This document shows, piece after piece, positions 34,002 through 45,209 of a DNA stretch of 64,000 bases. Source of the stretch: Morchella semilibera (lineage: Eukaryota; Ascomycota; Pezizomycetes; Pezizales; Morchellaceae). The stretch lies in the NCBI GenBank assembly GCA_009192285.1, contig WBVU01000003.1, forward strand, positions 3,379,973-3,443,972, written 5' to 3'. The notes beneath the pieces were generated by a model. That model was not told the DNA's origin. It saw only the letters and a program-made list of their open reading frames with translations, and did no database searches. The translations under genes and the position numbers were made by a program. Position 1 is the first letter of the stretch. Each line of letters starts with the position of its first letter.

Positions 34002-35404
34002 AAAAAAAGGCAATTTGGGAATAGAGAAAAAAAAAATGGAACGAAGCTGCTTACAGTATCAATTCATGTTTCCTCGTCTGGGATTCTCCTGTTATTAGTG
34101 ATCACGATGGTGTTCGCGGGGTACACAGCGTAGGCTGGTGTGAAACCTGGGGGGGAATCAGATCAATGGCTACATCAACCGATCGGTTGAGAGCCTTCAT
34201 CGATCTTGAACGCTCTCAAGATGTTAGGTGCTAGGAACGGAAAAGATGATGCATGACGGGTTGGTTGGAGGCGAGTGTGTATGGCCGGGGGATAGGAAAA
34301 CTTTGACAGACGGGACTGTCCTGCTGCAAGGGTGGATGTCATTGATCAGGGCAGCGGGCTGGGGCCCTAGCCCTGGATTTGAAAAATAGCTAACCCTATC
34401 GACGTCCTCAAAACGCCAGGTGCAATAGGAGAGTGCTAGGGGTGACTGGGTATACTTTTGAACGATCTTAGTTGTAAATTTAAATGCTGTCTGGCAATTA
34501 AGGGCCCGTTTGGGAGCCGCCCAAAAAGATATTCAACTTAACTAACGCGCGAGTACATCCATGCAAGTATTGTCGGGTTACAATAAGCACCCGTGTAGCA
34601 ACGAAAAGTTTCTCCATACGACAGGTACAGGATCCTAAATCAAGCCCCCTCAGATCACAAGTGAAAATAACAATTCTATAGCCTACTAACATTACGGGAA
34701 TAGAACAATCTTTCCCCATATCTATTAGAGCTGTTGAAATATACTAACTCGTACGTGGAGTCTGAGTTGTCGTTAGGTGCACTTACATCCCATGGTCCGT
34801 GGAGCATCTTCACTTCAAAAACACAGGGCTAATTATTGGTTGACAACAATGTCTAGAGAGTACCGCACTTTGCGATCGAGTAGTAGAACAGATACATATA
34901 TATACTTACAATAGTTCCCTACAAAGCGAGTGCACAGGTTCATATAAGTGGGCATCCACCTACAAATATTCCTCGACTCCGGGTCTAGTGGCCGGGTTTT
35001 ATACGGTGAAAGTCCTCTAATATGCTCGGTATTCTACGGACTAACTATAGGTATGTCTTCCCCTATCATAACTCAAGTCACTGTTAAGCACAAGGCCCAG
35101 CAACAGCAATCCTCATGGCTAAGCACGAGGGGATAGTGGCCACACCGTTAACTTAAAAATAGGAAAATAAGGGCTTGGGTTTATCGTAGATGAGGTATAT
35201 CTCAATTATATACGGTTTCTAGGCCTACATATATACTGCTATCCAATGCCTTGATCGTGGCTTGTCATCTATTCCAAAGAACAAAAAGCTTTCGTAGGAT
35301 CATGGCAGCTATATGCCATGAGGGATACATTATATTGCAATTATATATAAATCGATAATCACTAACGAAATCTATAAAAAAGAAAGAAAAACCGTAAAAG
35401 AAAC

Positions 35405-36495
35405 CTAAAGCTTGCTAGGCAAGTCCGCCACACCCTTCCCCGAATCATCATCCTTCTTCAGTCTAATCAACCCCTCCTGATAACATGAAGCTAACAGCAA
35501 TCCTTCCCGATTCCATATCTTCTGTGTCACCAACGCCCTCTCCTCGCCCGCCCAAGACGAATCTAGCTCCATGAACACCCACTCATCCGCCTTGATCTCG
35601 GCCGCATGGTGAAAGTATATTGTGTGATCCAAACTGACCATCATGCCGATACCGCGATCTTCCGCCCGCGGCGGATTCACCCTCGTGGCCGTTACCAGGA
35701 AGAACGAATCCGAGAAGTACGCCAGCGCCGGTAGGTGCGCCTCCTCATTCTTGATCCCGCCCTTGATGCGCACCCACTGCTGCAGTTTCTTGTCTGTCGG
35801 TCTGGTGTCTGGGGACCAATCAGGGATCGCCAGCTGCCTGTACTCGATCGGGTCCCTCTCCACTTTCAGCTTAATCTTCTCGAGGTCCGCGGCACCGATG
35901 TTACTCCTCGAGCCCGCGTACCAGTCTTGCAGCTTTGCATCTCCCGTGCCGCAGTCCTCGGGCATGGGGACGTCGGCCGGTAGCGGCATGCAGTGCTCGA
36001 TCTTTCGTTGCGACTGCGCCGGGGACCGCATGAATGAGCAAGTGGTGGTAAAGATACATTGGCCGCGCTGGCGTGCCTGGACAGTTCGGGTAGCGAAGGA
36101 GCGGCCGGAGCGGACGCGTTCAACGTGATAGACAACGGGGATGGTAGGGTTGCCTGCAAGAATAAAGTAGCAGTGCATGCTGTGGACCTTTAGGTCCTTG
36201 GGTACTGTGCGTTGTGCTGCTGTGAGACATTGGGCGATAATCTACATATGAGCACCTTTTTTATTAGCTATATGCTACATGTTTAACTGAAGGGATCAAA
36301 AGGGCAAGAACTTACGCAGCCGCCATAAATTCCCCGTGCATCAACTGGCTTCCACAAAGGCCGACTATTCGTAAAGACCCCATCCCCCATCTCCTCGAGC
36401 GTAGAGAGCTCCAGGTTATTCTCGAGCAGTGAGAGCTCTGGATTCACTGGCGGTATCGTCTTGAGCGTCGGTCGTGGGGTTGTGGGGGATTTCAT
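35405..36495 (-). CDS. Peroxisomal acyl-CoA thioesterase (TesB/ACOT8 type)
   Basis: Exon 1 is 36495-36316 and exon 2 is 36241-35405, 338 residues. The 74-nt intron joins RGIYGGC to IIAQCLTAAQRTVP in phase 0, restoring the first hot-dog fold of the family. The second hot-dog domain includes the catalytic-type Asp in MMVSLDHTIYFH, and later VTQKIWNREGLLLASCYQEG near the end. The protein ends exactly in PSKL, so the last three residues SKL are a canonical PTS1 peroxisomal targeting signal. Family members (yeast TES1/PTE1, human ACOT8) hydrolyse acyl-CoAs to free fatty acid and CoA, supporting beta-oxidation. The ATG starting MKSPTTPRP is the first Met giving a good N-terminus. Confidence 0.93.
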
Positions 36496-36851
36496 GATGC
36501 TGGTGTCCAAAGGGGTGCTCTGTGTGTTCTTTCTTTTCTTTTCTTTTTTTTTTATTTGCCGATCTAGAAGAAAAGAAAGGTTGAATATTCTCCGTGAAAC
36601 TCGGGGACAGAACCGGGTTTTGCTCTTGCTCAATATTAATTGATTAATGTTCACTCGCACTGGGGAGTGCCGAGATCTGGTGTGTTGGGCCGAGGTTCAG
36701 GGCGGGATCACGTGAGCCGCGGCTTAACCCCGGTGTTCCCTCCTTGACGAGGAATGGGGAAGTCCATTCACAACTGGCTTCGGCATAGCGACGACGGCGC
36801 TGGAGGTTGGCGTCTTTGTCAGCCCTGCGGAATGTAACATAAAAGATGTAT

Positions 36852-36958
36852 AAACCCATCGGAGAGAGCGCGGCCCCTCAACGAGCGTGCGCCCAAAATT
36901 TGGTGGGTAGCATCCGTAGGCAGCGCTCGCTGATGGGCCGTGCTCGTTGATGGGTCTA
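36852..36958 (+). mobile_element. Short palindromic MITE, copy 1
   Basis: About 105 bases bounded by imperfect inverted repeats: ACCCATCGGAGAGAGCGCGG at the left, and at the right the complement of ACCCATCAACGAGCACGG. The centre contains CCCAAAATTTGGTGGGTAGC and ATCCGT. An inverted, longer copy occurs at 53204-53343 with the same core and ends. It encodes nothing. The transposase family is not determinable from these ends alone. Confidence 0.8.
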
Positions 36959-37932
36959 CCTCCTCCACCACAAATAAGCTCAAGCGCAAAGATATTGATT
37001 GACGTGCAGCTGTGCGGGGGGGGGGCCCGGGGAATGTAAGACTTTTGAGTGCAGAAATTGGTACCAAAGTCAATGACACCGGATAGTTCGCCGATTTAAC
37101 CGTCAGACATTTTGTAGGACAGGGAATTCGCGGAGAAATCATAGGCATTTGGAATAACGCGTTTGACACCTCCCCTTTCCTTTTGCAATAATATGACTCG
37201 AGTGATATTCCATGATTCCAAGATCATATCATTTTCAATTTTGAAATCTTTGAGCTGTAGCAGGGATATGGCATCTCCTACAATCCTAATTGAGCTGTGT
37301 GTAGGGTGCTTGATATCCCCACGAATCATAGGTCTGCTCGCATCACCAGGGATCACTCGCTTAACCGCCTTATCCAGGACGGCGATTGATTGATTGATAA
37401 CTCAGACAAGCTGATATGATGGCCGAGACACTCGGATGATTGGTTCGATGATCCCATTGAGAAGTCTCGGAGCATATAGAGCAGATCCTCCACCCAAGCC
37501 AGGCAGACGTCCTTGTCATTTCTATCATAGCAAAAAAAAAAAAGGCTTACAGGTTTTAAATTGCGAAAATCTTACTGCGCCCCTTATCTAGACCCCGCAC
37601 AAACCCCCTCCTACGGGAAGGTCTTGCGAATCACGTGTCGTAACCAGAACAGCTAGCTATCATAGACCGGGCCGATCGGTCTCAGCATTCCACGCCGAGA
37701 ATTCCCCGAGGTCTGGCACAGGAGGGTGTTTTCACCAATAGGGGAAGAGGGTTGGAGGTCCCCGGAGGCTCGGCCCTAAAGCACCCCACTTCCCCCCAAA
37801 AAGTAAAGAAGAAAAAAAGCATCCACTTCTCGGATACTCCCTACAACTACAGCCGGCCGGCACCACGGACTATCTGGGCTACTTACTACTACTCTAGAGT
37901 ACACTCGGTCCGATCAAAAGCATACAGCCATA

Positions 37933-38111
37933 CCTCGCTATAAGAAAAAACCTCGCTATAGGAACAAAAACTTTTCTGTAAGAAACAACACACAAGGTAC
38001 AGGCTAAGCTATAAGGAAGGACTCTGCACCGAAATCTCACTCACTTGCTATAAGAAATTTGGGTATAAGAAACAAAAAACCACCGCAACCTTGGCGTTTC
38101 TTATAGCGAGG
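37933..38111 (+). mobile_element. Tc1/mariner-pogo-like MITE
   Basis: About 179 bases with terminal inverted repeats: the left end is CCTCGCTATAAGAAA and the right end is TTTCTTATAGCGAGG, perfectly complementary over 15 bases. The left end is preceded by TA, the target dinucleotide of Tc1/mariner elements; the right flank now reads TC. A second internal copy of CCTCGCTATA follows the left end at about 37951, and internal TATAAG(A/G)AA motifs repeat. No coding capacity. Confidence 0.75.
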
Positions 38112-38765
38112 TCGGAGGTGAGGAGAGACTAGTGCAATGTATCTCGACGGTTGAATTCCTTCCAATAACTCCATTAGACTGCCCACCACCACCACCACCA
38201 TACTGTCAAGATAGAGAGTAGCAGCCAGACCCCCCCCCCCCCGGCTCACAATAACCAAAGTGGTACTGGTGCAAAGTTTTAGTTGTGCTACATTGCAATA
38301 TATTCTACTTTAATTCTACTCCACATACCTATTCAAAGGGGCCAATGTCAATGTTCCAAGTTCCAACACAAGTGAAACCGGGAAATACTTGTAGTTTTAG
38401 TTTTTGTTAGTGGGTGGTTGTGGCGGCTAAAGTTGTTAGAAAGGAGAAAAAGAAAGGAAAAAAAAAAAAGCTTGGAGGCCTATTATGCTTGCTTATCTTA
38501 TCTGATCCCCCTGCAATCAGTTTGACATCTGGGTATTAGCGCCCTTGAGAGTGATCGTCTGTGATTCAGGGCGACAGGGCTAGCAGCAGGGGTTTAAGTC
38601 AAGAACATATAAAAGTCAATATCCGGCTACATGAGCACACACTACCTATGTAGAGGTATATACGTTACGAAGAGGTCAGTGAGAGACAATTAACTGTCAC
38701 CACGAACGCGCGATTACCTGTCAGTCCCTTCAGTCTGTGTCTGTCTGTCTGTCTGTCTGTGCTAG

Positions 38766-38787
38766 GTGGTGGTGGTGGTGGTGGTGC
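38766..38787 (+). repeat. GGT trinucleotide microsatellite
   Basis: Seven GGT units preceded by a GTCT tetranucleotide run (about 38740-38760). Simple sequence, no gene. Confidence 0.9.
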
Positions 38788-38939
38788 CATCGTACTCGAG
38801 CTCAGCGTCGTCTACACTACCCAATAACTACTTGACACCAAGAGTACTATACACAGCTTGGCAGTCCTATCCCGACTGGCCTAACTATATAGATACACCT
38901 CTGAAAATGAAATGCACTGGATGGGGGACGTTCTCCTGT

Positions 38940-39029
38940 TGAAAGTTCTGACCGAACACACACACACCACACAAATACACGCACACACACTCACTCTCAC
39001 ACTCTCACATTCTCACATTCTCACACACA
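38940..39029 (+). repeat. CA-rich simple repeat
   Basis: Interrupted CA and CTCACA/CTCACATT units cover about 70 bases, directly left of the foldback at 39056-39233. Confidence 0.85.
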
Positions 39030-39055
39030 CGCGAAGATCCCCGACGGGGGTTCCC

Positions 39056-39233
39056 GACCCGATACAGTGCAAGAAGAAATGTACTGTCGTTCACTGGGTG
39101 TTGACGGGCACTGGACCGTGTTGACGGAACAAGCCAAAAGAGAGACAGCCAAGCCAAGCTTTGCCTGCAATCCGTCAACACCCAGTACCCCGTCAATACC
39201 CCGTGAACGACGGTACATAAGCAGGTATCGGCG
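39056..39233 (+). repeat. Large imperfect foldback (hairpin)
   Basis: The left arm (about 39056-39129) and right arm (about 39170-39233) are inverted repeats of about 65-70 bases, roughly 80% complementary, around a 40-base loop. Matching blocks include CCGATAC, TGTAC(T/C)GTCGTTCAC and two TGTTGACGG units per arm. It could be a foldback MITE or a hairpin transcript precursor. No protein is encoded. Confidence 0.75.
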
Positions 39234-39937
39234 AATGATGGTGGGACGGACGTCAAGGCCGTCAAGGCTCACTTGCTCGCCCACCATCCTTCGTTCACCT
39301 CACCTCGCACAGCAGACAGCACTTTACAAACCAAGCACTGCACTGCAAGGAACCGCGTCATACACGTGCTTATAGGGCGGACAAGGCTTTGCGGTGAGTC
39401 AAACCTTATTTACTTTTGTATTGAATGATAGAGCTTGTGCCGCCGCACAGCGCGATCGAGAGTAAAAGAAAGAAAAAAAAAGTGGCGAGACTAGAGGGAG
39501 AGGGATTTGCGCTCTCTCGCCCTGTTGATGTTGAGGTGGTGGTGGTTATACAAGGCGGAGAACATTCTATGCACGCTGTTTAATTCTTTAATTTTATGCG
39601 GTCATGGTCTGTTTGTACCTCTCTATGTTACAATGAATTAAATAGAAATAAAATAAAAAAAAAGAAGAGAAACGAGAGAAACGGTAACCAATCCTAAAAC
39701 CAAAGAAGAAAAGCAGTAACCCGTCACCAAAAATAAAAACTAAAGAAGAAAAACAGTAACCTGTCACCCAAAAATAAAGAGAGAGAAAGAGGGCTATGTA
39801 GAGAAAAATAGGGGAAAAAAAGAAAGGAAGGTACAATGCCCTGCGCTAGAATTATGCTGTTCCTCAAAGAAAATACCCCCAAAGAGAAAAGAAAAAAAAA
39901 ATAACCCTAAAAACCCTAAATGAAAAACACCGAAAAA

Positions 39938-41099
39938 TTAAAAAAACCCAAAACCAAAAGCTAGCAGAAACTTCTCACGGCGCCGGCCCACCACTCGAGA
40001 TGGACGACGAGATGTGTGACACCGACCCCCCTTCTCCATATACGCTGCGCTGTGTCTCTTCCTATAAAATACCCTCAGACACGGCAAGCAGAAGGCCGTG
40101 AAAGCAAACAACTTCTCGACGAGCGCCCACATGATCGTCTGGCGGATGGCGAGCAGCGAGCTATCAGAGTACATAACGACGTGGTATACCTGCGTAAATC
40201 GTACTACCGAGGCTACAATTGACACAATACCGACGGCAAAGACGAAGGACAGGGCGTACAAATCTTTGCGCGTGAGGCCGTAGCTAGACCGGAAGGTCCC
40301 GATGGTAAGGAGGGTATGAGAAGGACTAATGTTGATTATCAGTATTGGTGAAAATTGATGGATAGAAGATACAAGAAGTGGCAGACTTACTAAAGACATC
40401 ACTGGAGATATTTGTTCCCTGCTGAGCAACCATTCCTGGAACTGTCTGTACTGAGATGCATTGATCAGATCCCGTGGACCTGTATTAACGCTTCCCTTAG
40501 CCCTCTATTCAAAAAAAAAAACCGTACTGTGAAGGAATCTCAATTCCAAACATACCAATTCCGTGACATCGGCCTGCAGTATCCTAGTTGTATCGACATA
40601 ACTCCCAGGTACGTCAAAGTTGTATATACTGACACCCCGTACAGCAAGAACGTCACTTTCCTACTCAGAGTCTCCCTGAGGCTCCAATAATACCCCAGGA
40701 ACGCCGCCTTCAGCAGCCACACCTGAGTAGTGCAAAATAGTGAAATCACAAAAAACTCCTGAAATCCCACCAATTAGCCTCAATTATCGCATTGCATACA
40801 ACCCCCAATATATGTATTTTAGGACCAACCTTGAGATACTTTGGTGTCATCAACCTAGTCTCGATATCCTTGGCTCCATATTTCCGCAGAATCCGCAGCT
40901 CAGACTCCACCCCGTCAAATGCCAAACCCGCCGCAATCATCATGAGTACTGTGAAAAGTATAAAGGCGGAATCGCTCAGGTTGACGGCGAACGTCCTAGG
41001 CCGGTGTCGGAGAATCCATAACCTCCCCACGGTGCCCACAAGCACAATTACAACCAGGACCACCAAGAGTGCGATGAAACCCCCAACTAAATTAGCCAT
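39938..41099 (-). CDS. Fungal rhodopsin-like seven-helix membrane protein
   Basis: Proposed exons 41099-40830, 40758-40556 and 40502-39938 give 345 residues. Seven hydrophobic segments are visible. Family hallmarks are the helix KAAFLGYYWSL, the loop motif CRPMSRNW, the helix LYALSFVFAVGIVSIVASVVRF and the final WALVEKLFAFTAFCLPCLRVF, all as in the plasma-membrane family that includes PTH11-related proteins (Pfam Fung_rhodopsin). No N-terminal CFEM domain is present. Intron 1 (71 nt) and intron 2 (53 nt, GTATGT, acceptor AGAG) restore the frame. The region of helix 5 (about 40330-40400) is less certain: a GTAAGT at 40395 could start another intron, but splicing to the nearest acceptor breaks the frame. 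Ligand and role are unknown; relatives are proposed G-protein-linked sensors of surfaces or nutrients. Confidence 0.75.
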
Positions 41100-44000
41100 C
41101 GCAAAATATGTGTATACGAATTATTCGAGTAGCTGTAGTAGTATTGTTGTTGCTGTTGTGGTCGTTGACGTAGAATGGTGGAAGATGCTTTCTGCATATC
41201 CCCACAAACAGGCAGAAGGTGGATAAATGAGATGGATGGTGGACCCGGGAATATAACGTTTTTATAAGACCTTGACTACCACTGTCATGCCCTTCCGATC
41301 TAGCCAACCAGCCATTTTAGGGTAGGGGTGGGTGGGTTGTCCTCTTTTAATGCTTACGTGGAGCAGCAACAACTTGCGACCCGAAATCTTGGGAATAAGG
41401 CACGGCAAAAAGTGGAGGTGAATATGATATGATATTGGGGAGGAAGAGGAGGAGAGATGGGGGGGGGGGGGGCGAGCGGTGGTTGTTGCACAAAGAGCAC
41501 GGTCCAATCATGCACGTTGACGAGCATGTTGAAAGATGTAGTTTAGAAAGCGAAATTTTATGCCCTTTGAACAGAAGAGAGCGATTAGCCGCGTACAGGA
41601 CCACGGACGCCTATAATAAATAAAAACACTATAACATTGTCCTCTTCATCGTCGTTCGAGCATACATGTACTTTGGTAACTTAGTTTACTCTCACTTGAT
41701 ACCTCGGTAGCCTTGTGAGGATATATATAGGACAAAATCCTGCGCACCCTATCTACATGTACGTATGTAGCTGGATAGAATAGGGAGGTTCATTTTCGCT
41801 AAAGATGTACCCAGAGTAGAGTAGAGTGGTGTCTTGCAGAGGTAAGTACATGGTCCTCCAACTAAATCATGCATAAATCCCTAGTTATAGGTAACTGGGC
41901 ATCAAGTTCACTAGGGCGCTGCTGCTAGTACGGATATCATCCCGGTAATAACTGCATGGATCGATCCAAGCCTGGCGATGTTTTTTTTTCGCTCCCCCGC
42001 AAATCACGGGATGATTAACTCGGGGGCCGGTGGAGGATCGCCATAAGTTGCAGAGTATCGGTTTTTGACTTCGGTAGTTACATGATGTAGTTTAGGATAT
42101 TGATGGAAGGTCTATTGTTAGTAGTAGTAGTATTGTTTGGTCTGCCGTGGTGTGCGGCGGTCGGAAAGGTCTGATGTCAGTTGGCCTGGCTAGCCAATTA
42201 CTCAAGGTTTTTGGCTTTCTGGTCGGTATCTAGTTCCGGAACTTGCGTCCCACCTGTCATAGAGATACGACTCCTGATACAATTTTCAGCCCAAGGGTCG
42301 TGATCAAGATGGGGAAGGGAAAAAAAAAAAAAACCCGGGGTTTCTTTCTCGCATGTTAATTAGAATATGTAGCTGGGCTACGTCTCTACTCCGGAGTAGG
42401 ATATATGTTCCTGCCACATTAAGTATAGAGGCCCGGATCATCTGTCCAATATGGAGAAACCCGGGGAGAGGTAAATACAATGTAAATCCACCGTTGGAAT
42501 TAAGGTATGGGCGGAGGTTACTAGGCTGTTATCGTACCCCTTCCCTCTCCCCTTCCCAGTTCGCGATCCTTAAACCGTGGACTCGGGCCAACAGGTCTGG
42601 CAAATTAACTTTTTGCAATGCACAATCTCCGTGTGTTAGAGATGAGAGAGAGAGAGTGGGGGGGAGAGTGAGAGAGATAACCATTGTGTGACCTCAATAG
42701 AGTAAATGTATGTGACACAACACAAGCATATTTGGCGAGATGTCTGATCCGCAGACAGGGCTTACTTACAAGGGTCTGGGATTTAATGAGTGAACGGATT
42801 CTCACCTGTCAACGCCCAATTTTGTTCGCTCACTTGGTGCCGGAGCCTTGTACCTGCTTTGTACGACAGCAGAACCCTTGGCTGACTAACAACACTGGCA
42901 GCAGCGCTCTATCGATAGCTACTCGCAGCAAAGAGCTAAGTCGCCTTGCATGTTACTGGACCAACCAACCAACGATTGAATAAGCCTCGCCCTGTGTGTG
43001 GGAAGGGATGGTATTCTAAAAATAGCTCCTGATCCGTTCAAGTACGGCTCCTCCGAGATCCCTGAATTCATGTTTGATCACTCGGGTCAAACAAGCCTTA
43101 CTGTTGAGGGGACGGGTTTGATAAAACGAATCTGCAGGAACTCGGTTACTGAAGCTCCATTCATTACCGATGTCTGGTACTAATAGAGGGCCATCTTATA
43201 GGAGAACTTGGGATGACACACAGATTTCAAGGTCTGCAGGCCTAAGTGCTGTTGCTGCAATTGACCATGTAAGATAACTCCATTGATGGGGCGATTTCCT
43301 GACCTTCACCAGTTATAACATATAGTATATTAACGAATACCATAGTTTCACAATGCCATGTTCCCATCTACGGTCGATCAGATTATGTGTGCTCTCTCGT
43401 AACATATTAGGCCCTTTGCGCAAAAGACTCCGGAGTCTTTTTCTGCTTGTATGATTGGTTGATGGGAGGATAGGCACCAATAAGGTTACCGAAGCTCTAC
43501 TCTTCCCTTCTTCCCTTTAGAAGGCTATCCGCATCTATCAAGAAAGTAATGGCTATATAGCATATTCGGAGTGCTGCCCGCTGCGCTGCAAGATAGATTT
43601 GGGGGGGGGGGCGGGGGCGGGGCTACGTCCGAGGCGCGCTACATTTACGTAGCATACCACACTCAAAATAGGCCTAGGCTAGACCCATGTCTGAGGTCAT
43701 ACGTCGGGTTCAACATACCCAGATCGAGGTTGAATAACAACGATAGCCTTAGGACGGAGGTCCCGCCCGTTTGACCGTAAGGTCAGCCCTAACTGGTACT
43801 GACAACTTGTTTTTACAATCATCGGATCATGAAACGTACAATATATGGTTTTATTAATAATATAGGAGCCTCATTTAATTATAATATGCAGGTTCATGCA
43901 ACGTTACCGGGCCGGGCCGCATCGGCAACTAGGAGTGGTGCCATAACTGCATGTATTCTAGGCGAGATCGACAAGCTCCTGGGGGTTTCGGTAGACGACC

Positions 44001-45154
44001 GAAGTACTCCGCAAAGAGTAGATAACATATATGTATGTAAGTATATAAGAGTCGAGGCTCAAGCTCAGCGGATCAGAATTATTAGGGACCTAGATATGAG
44101 AATGTAGCATGTGAATTCGAGACCAGCATTAGTGGTCGCTATGGGTATAGTTACGAGTGATTCCTTATGATTTTAATCAGTAAGAAAACATGTGCTTTCG
44201 TGGCTGGGTTGAAAAAGGATAATTGAGATCTTACTAGCTACAGACCACTCGTCACAACTCTTTGGACAGCTTCAAGTTACCCAATATATATATATATGAT
44301 CAACGAAACTATAGTGTGTGGCCGCCACTGTAGGAGTATGGGAATAGTCCTATTGGCCAAACCAGCCACTTAAACGTGGGAGCTCTGTTCTTCTAATGGT
44401 TTCCAAATAACAAGTGAAGAATCCCGGCCCGTGAACGGCCCAGGTCAAGCTTTGGTGCGAAAGATGAGTCAACACTGCTTACCACCCGAGAAGATGGACA
44501 CATGTGCAAATACCGCCAGGGATTACCTCCTTCACAATTGGTTGAAGGGCGTAGATCAGGTTAATTGCTTAAAGTAATTTTGATCTCATATGCATAGCTA
44601 ATTTTTCGAGTAATGGTGGCAACTTACTGTTGAACAAAAAATAAGGCGCAAATCAAAGCCTCATATATGAAGCACAGGGCTGAAATATGAAACAGTGCTC
44701 AGCGGTAAAGATTTACACCCTGCGCTTTTATAATCTTCTACAGCTATATATTACGGCCTGACCGGGCTCAACTCGCCAGCTACCGGGCCAGTACGTGGGG
44801 GTTTAGAAATGGATGCTTGGATAAAGATTTGTGATCTGGACTGTTAATATTCCCTCAAGGACCTCAAGGAGGGGCGGAGAGATTGTAGTGCTTTGTTTCC
44901 CGTGCTTCTACTAAGAATAAAATCAGTCACCCCATATCCAGTGGGGGGCTCTATGTATGTATATGTGAGGCTCAGAGGTAGTTTCCGTGTGTGGTTAGAA
45001 ACGTCTCCTAATATTAATTCTCCGTTTGGGAACTACAGGTAAAAATATAGTCAAGCTTGAAAAGGTCCGAATAACAATAATGCGACTTGGACATCTGTAG
45101 ATCTTGAAAACTGGGGTGAAGTACACACTTAGACTACTCGGCATTAGCCCTGAC

Positions 45155-45209
45155 TACATGTATGTATATAAAGTACATGTACTTACCTGATTACTTAGGA
45201 CTACATGTA
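45155..45209 (+). repeat. Cluster of three TACATGTA octamers
   Basis: Octamers at 45155-45162, 45174-45181 and 45202-45209 lie within 55 bases. The second is followed by CTTACCT and the third by GCTA. A related arrangement in reverse order occurs at 47784-47816. Confidence 0.85.

Larger units (their letters stand above)
31349..35404. other. Gene-poor region
   Basis: About 4 kb without a supported gene. A direct repeat pair lies at 33611-33668 and 33949-34001. AGGGCCCGTTTGG occurs at 34501-34513, matching the copy at 19658. ORFs at 31591-32016, 32574-32936 and 34948-35136 lack recognisable domains and are not called. Confidence 0.4.
36496..39937. other. Gene-poor region rich in non-autonomous elements
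   Basis: About 3.4 kb without a supported gene. It contains a palindromic MITE (36852-36958), a Tc1/pogo-like MITE (37933-38111), a GTCT microsatellite (about 38740-38760), a GGT run (38766-38787), CA-rich repeats (about 38957-39029) and a foldback (39056-39233). The right end is A-rich (39590-39950) and contains AAAACCCTAAA-like motifs. Confidence 0.6.

Noticed and set aside
40395-40400. GTAAGT in the rhodopsin-like gene as a further intron donor
   Set aside because: Splicing to the nearest acceptors shifts the frame and leads to an early stop, whereas reading through keeps the conserved downstream helices in frame.
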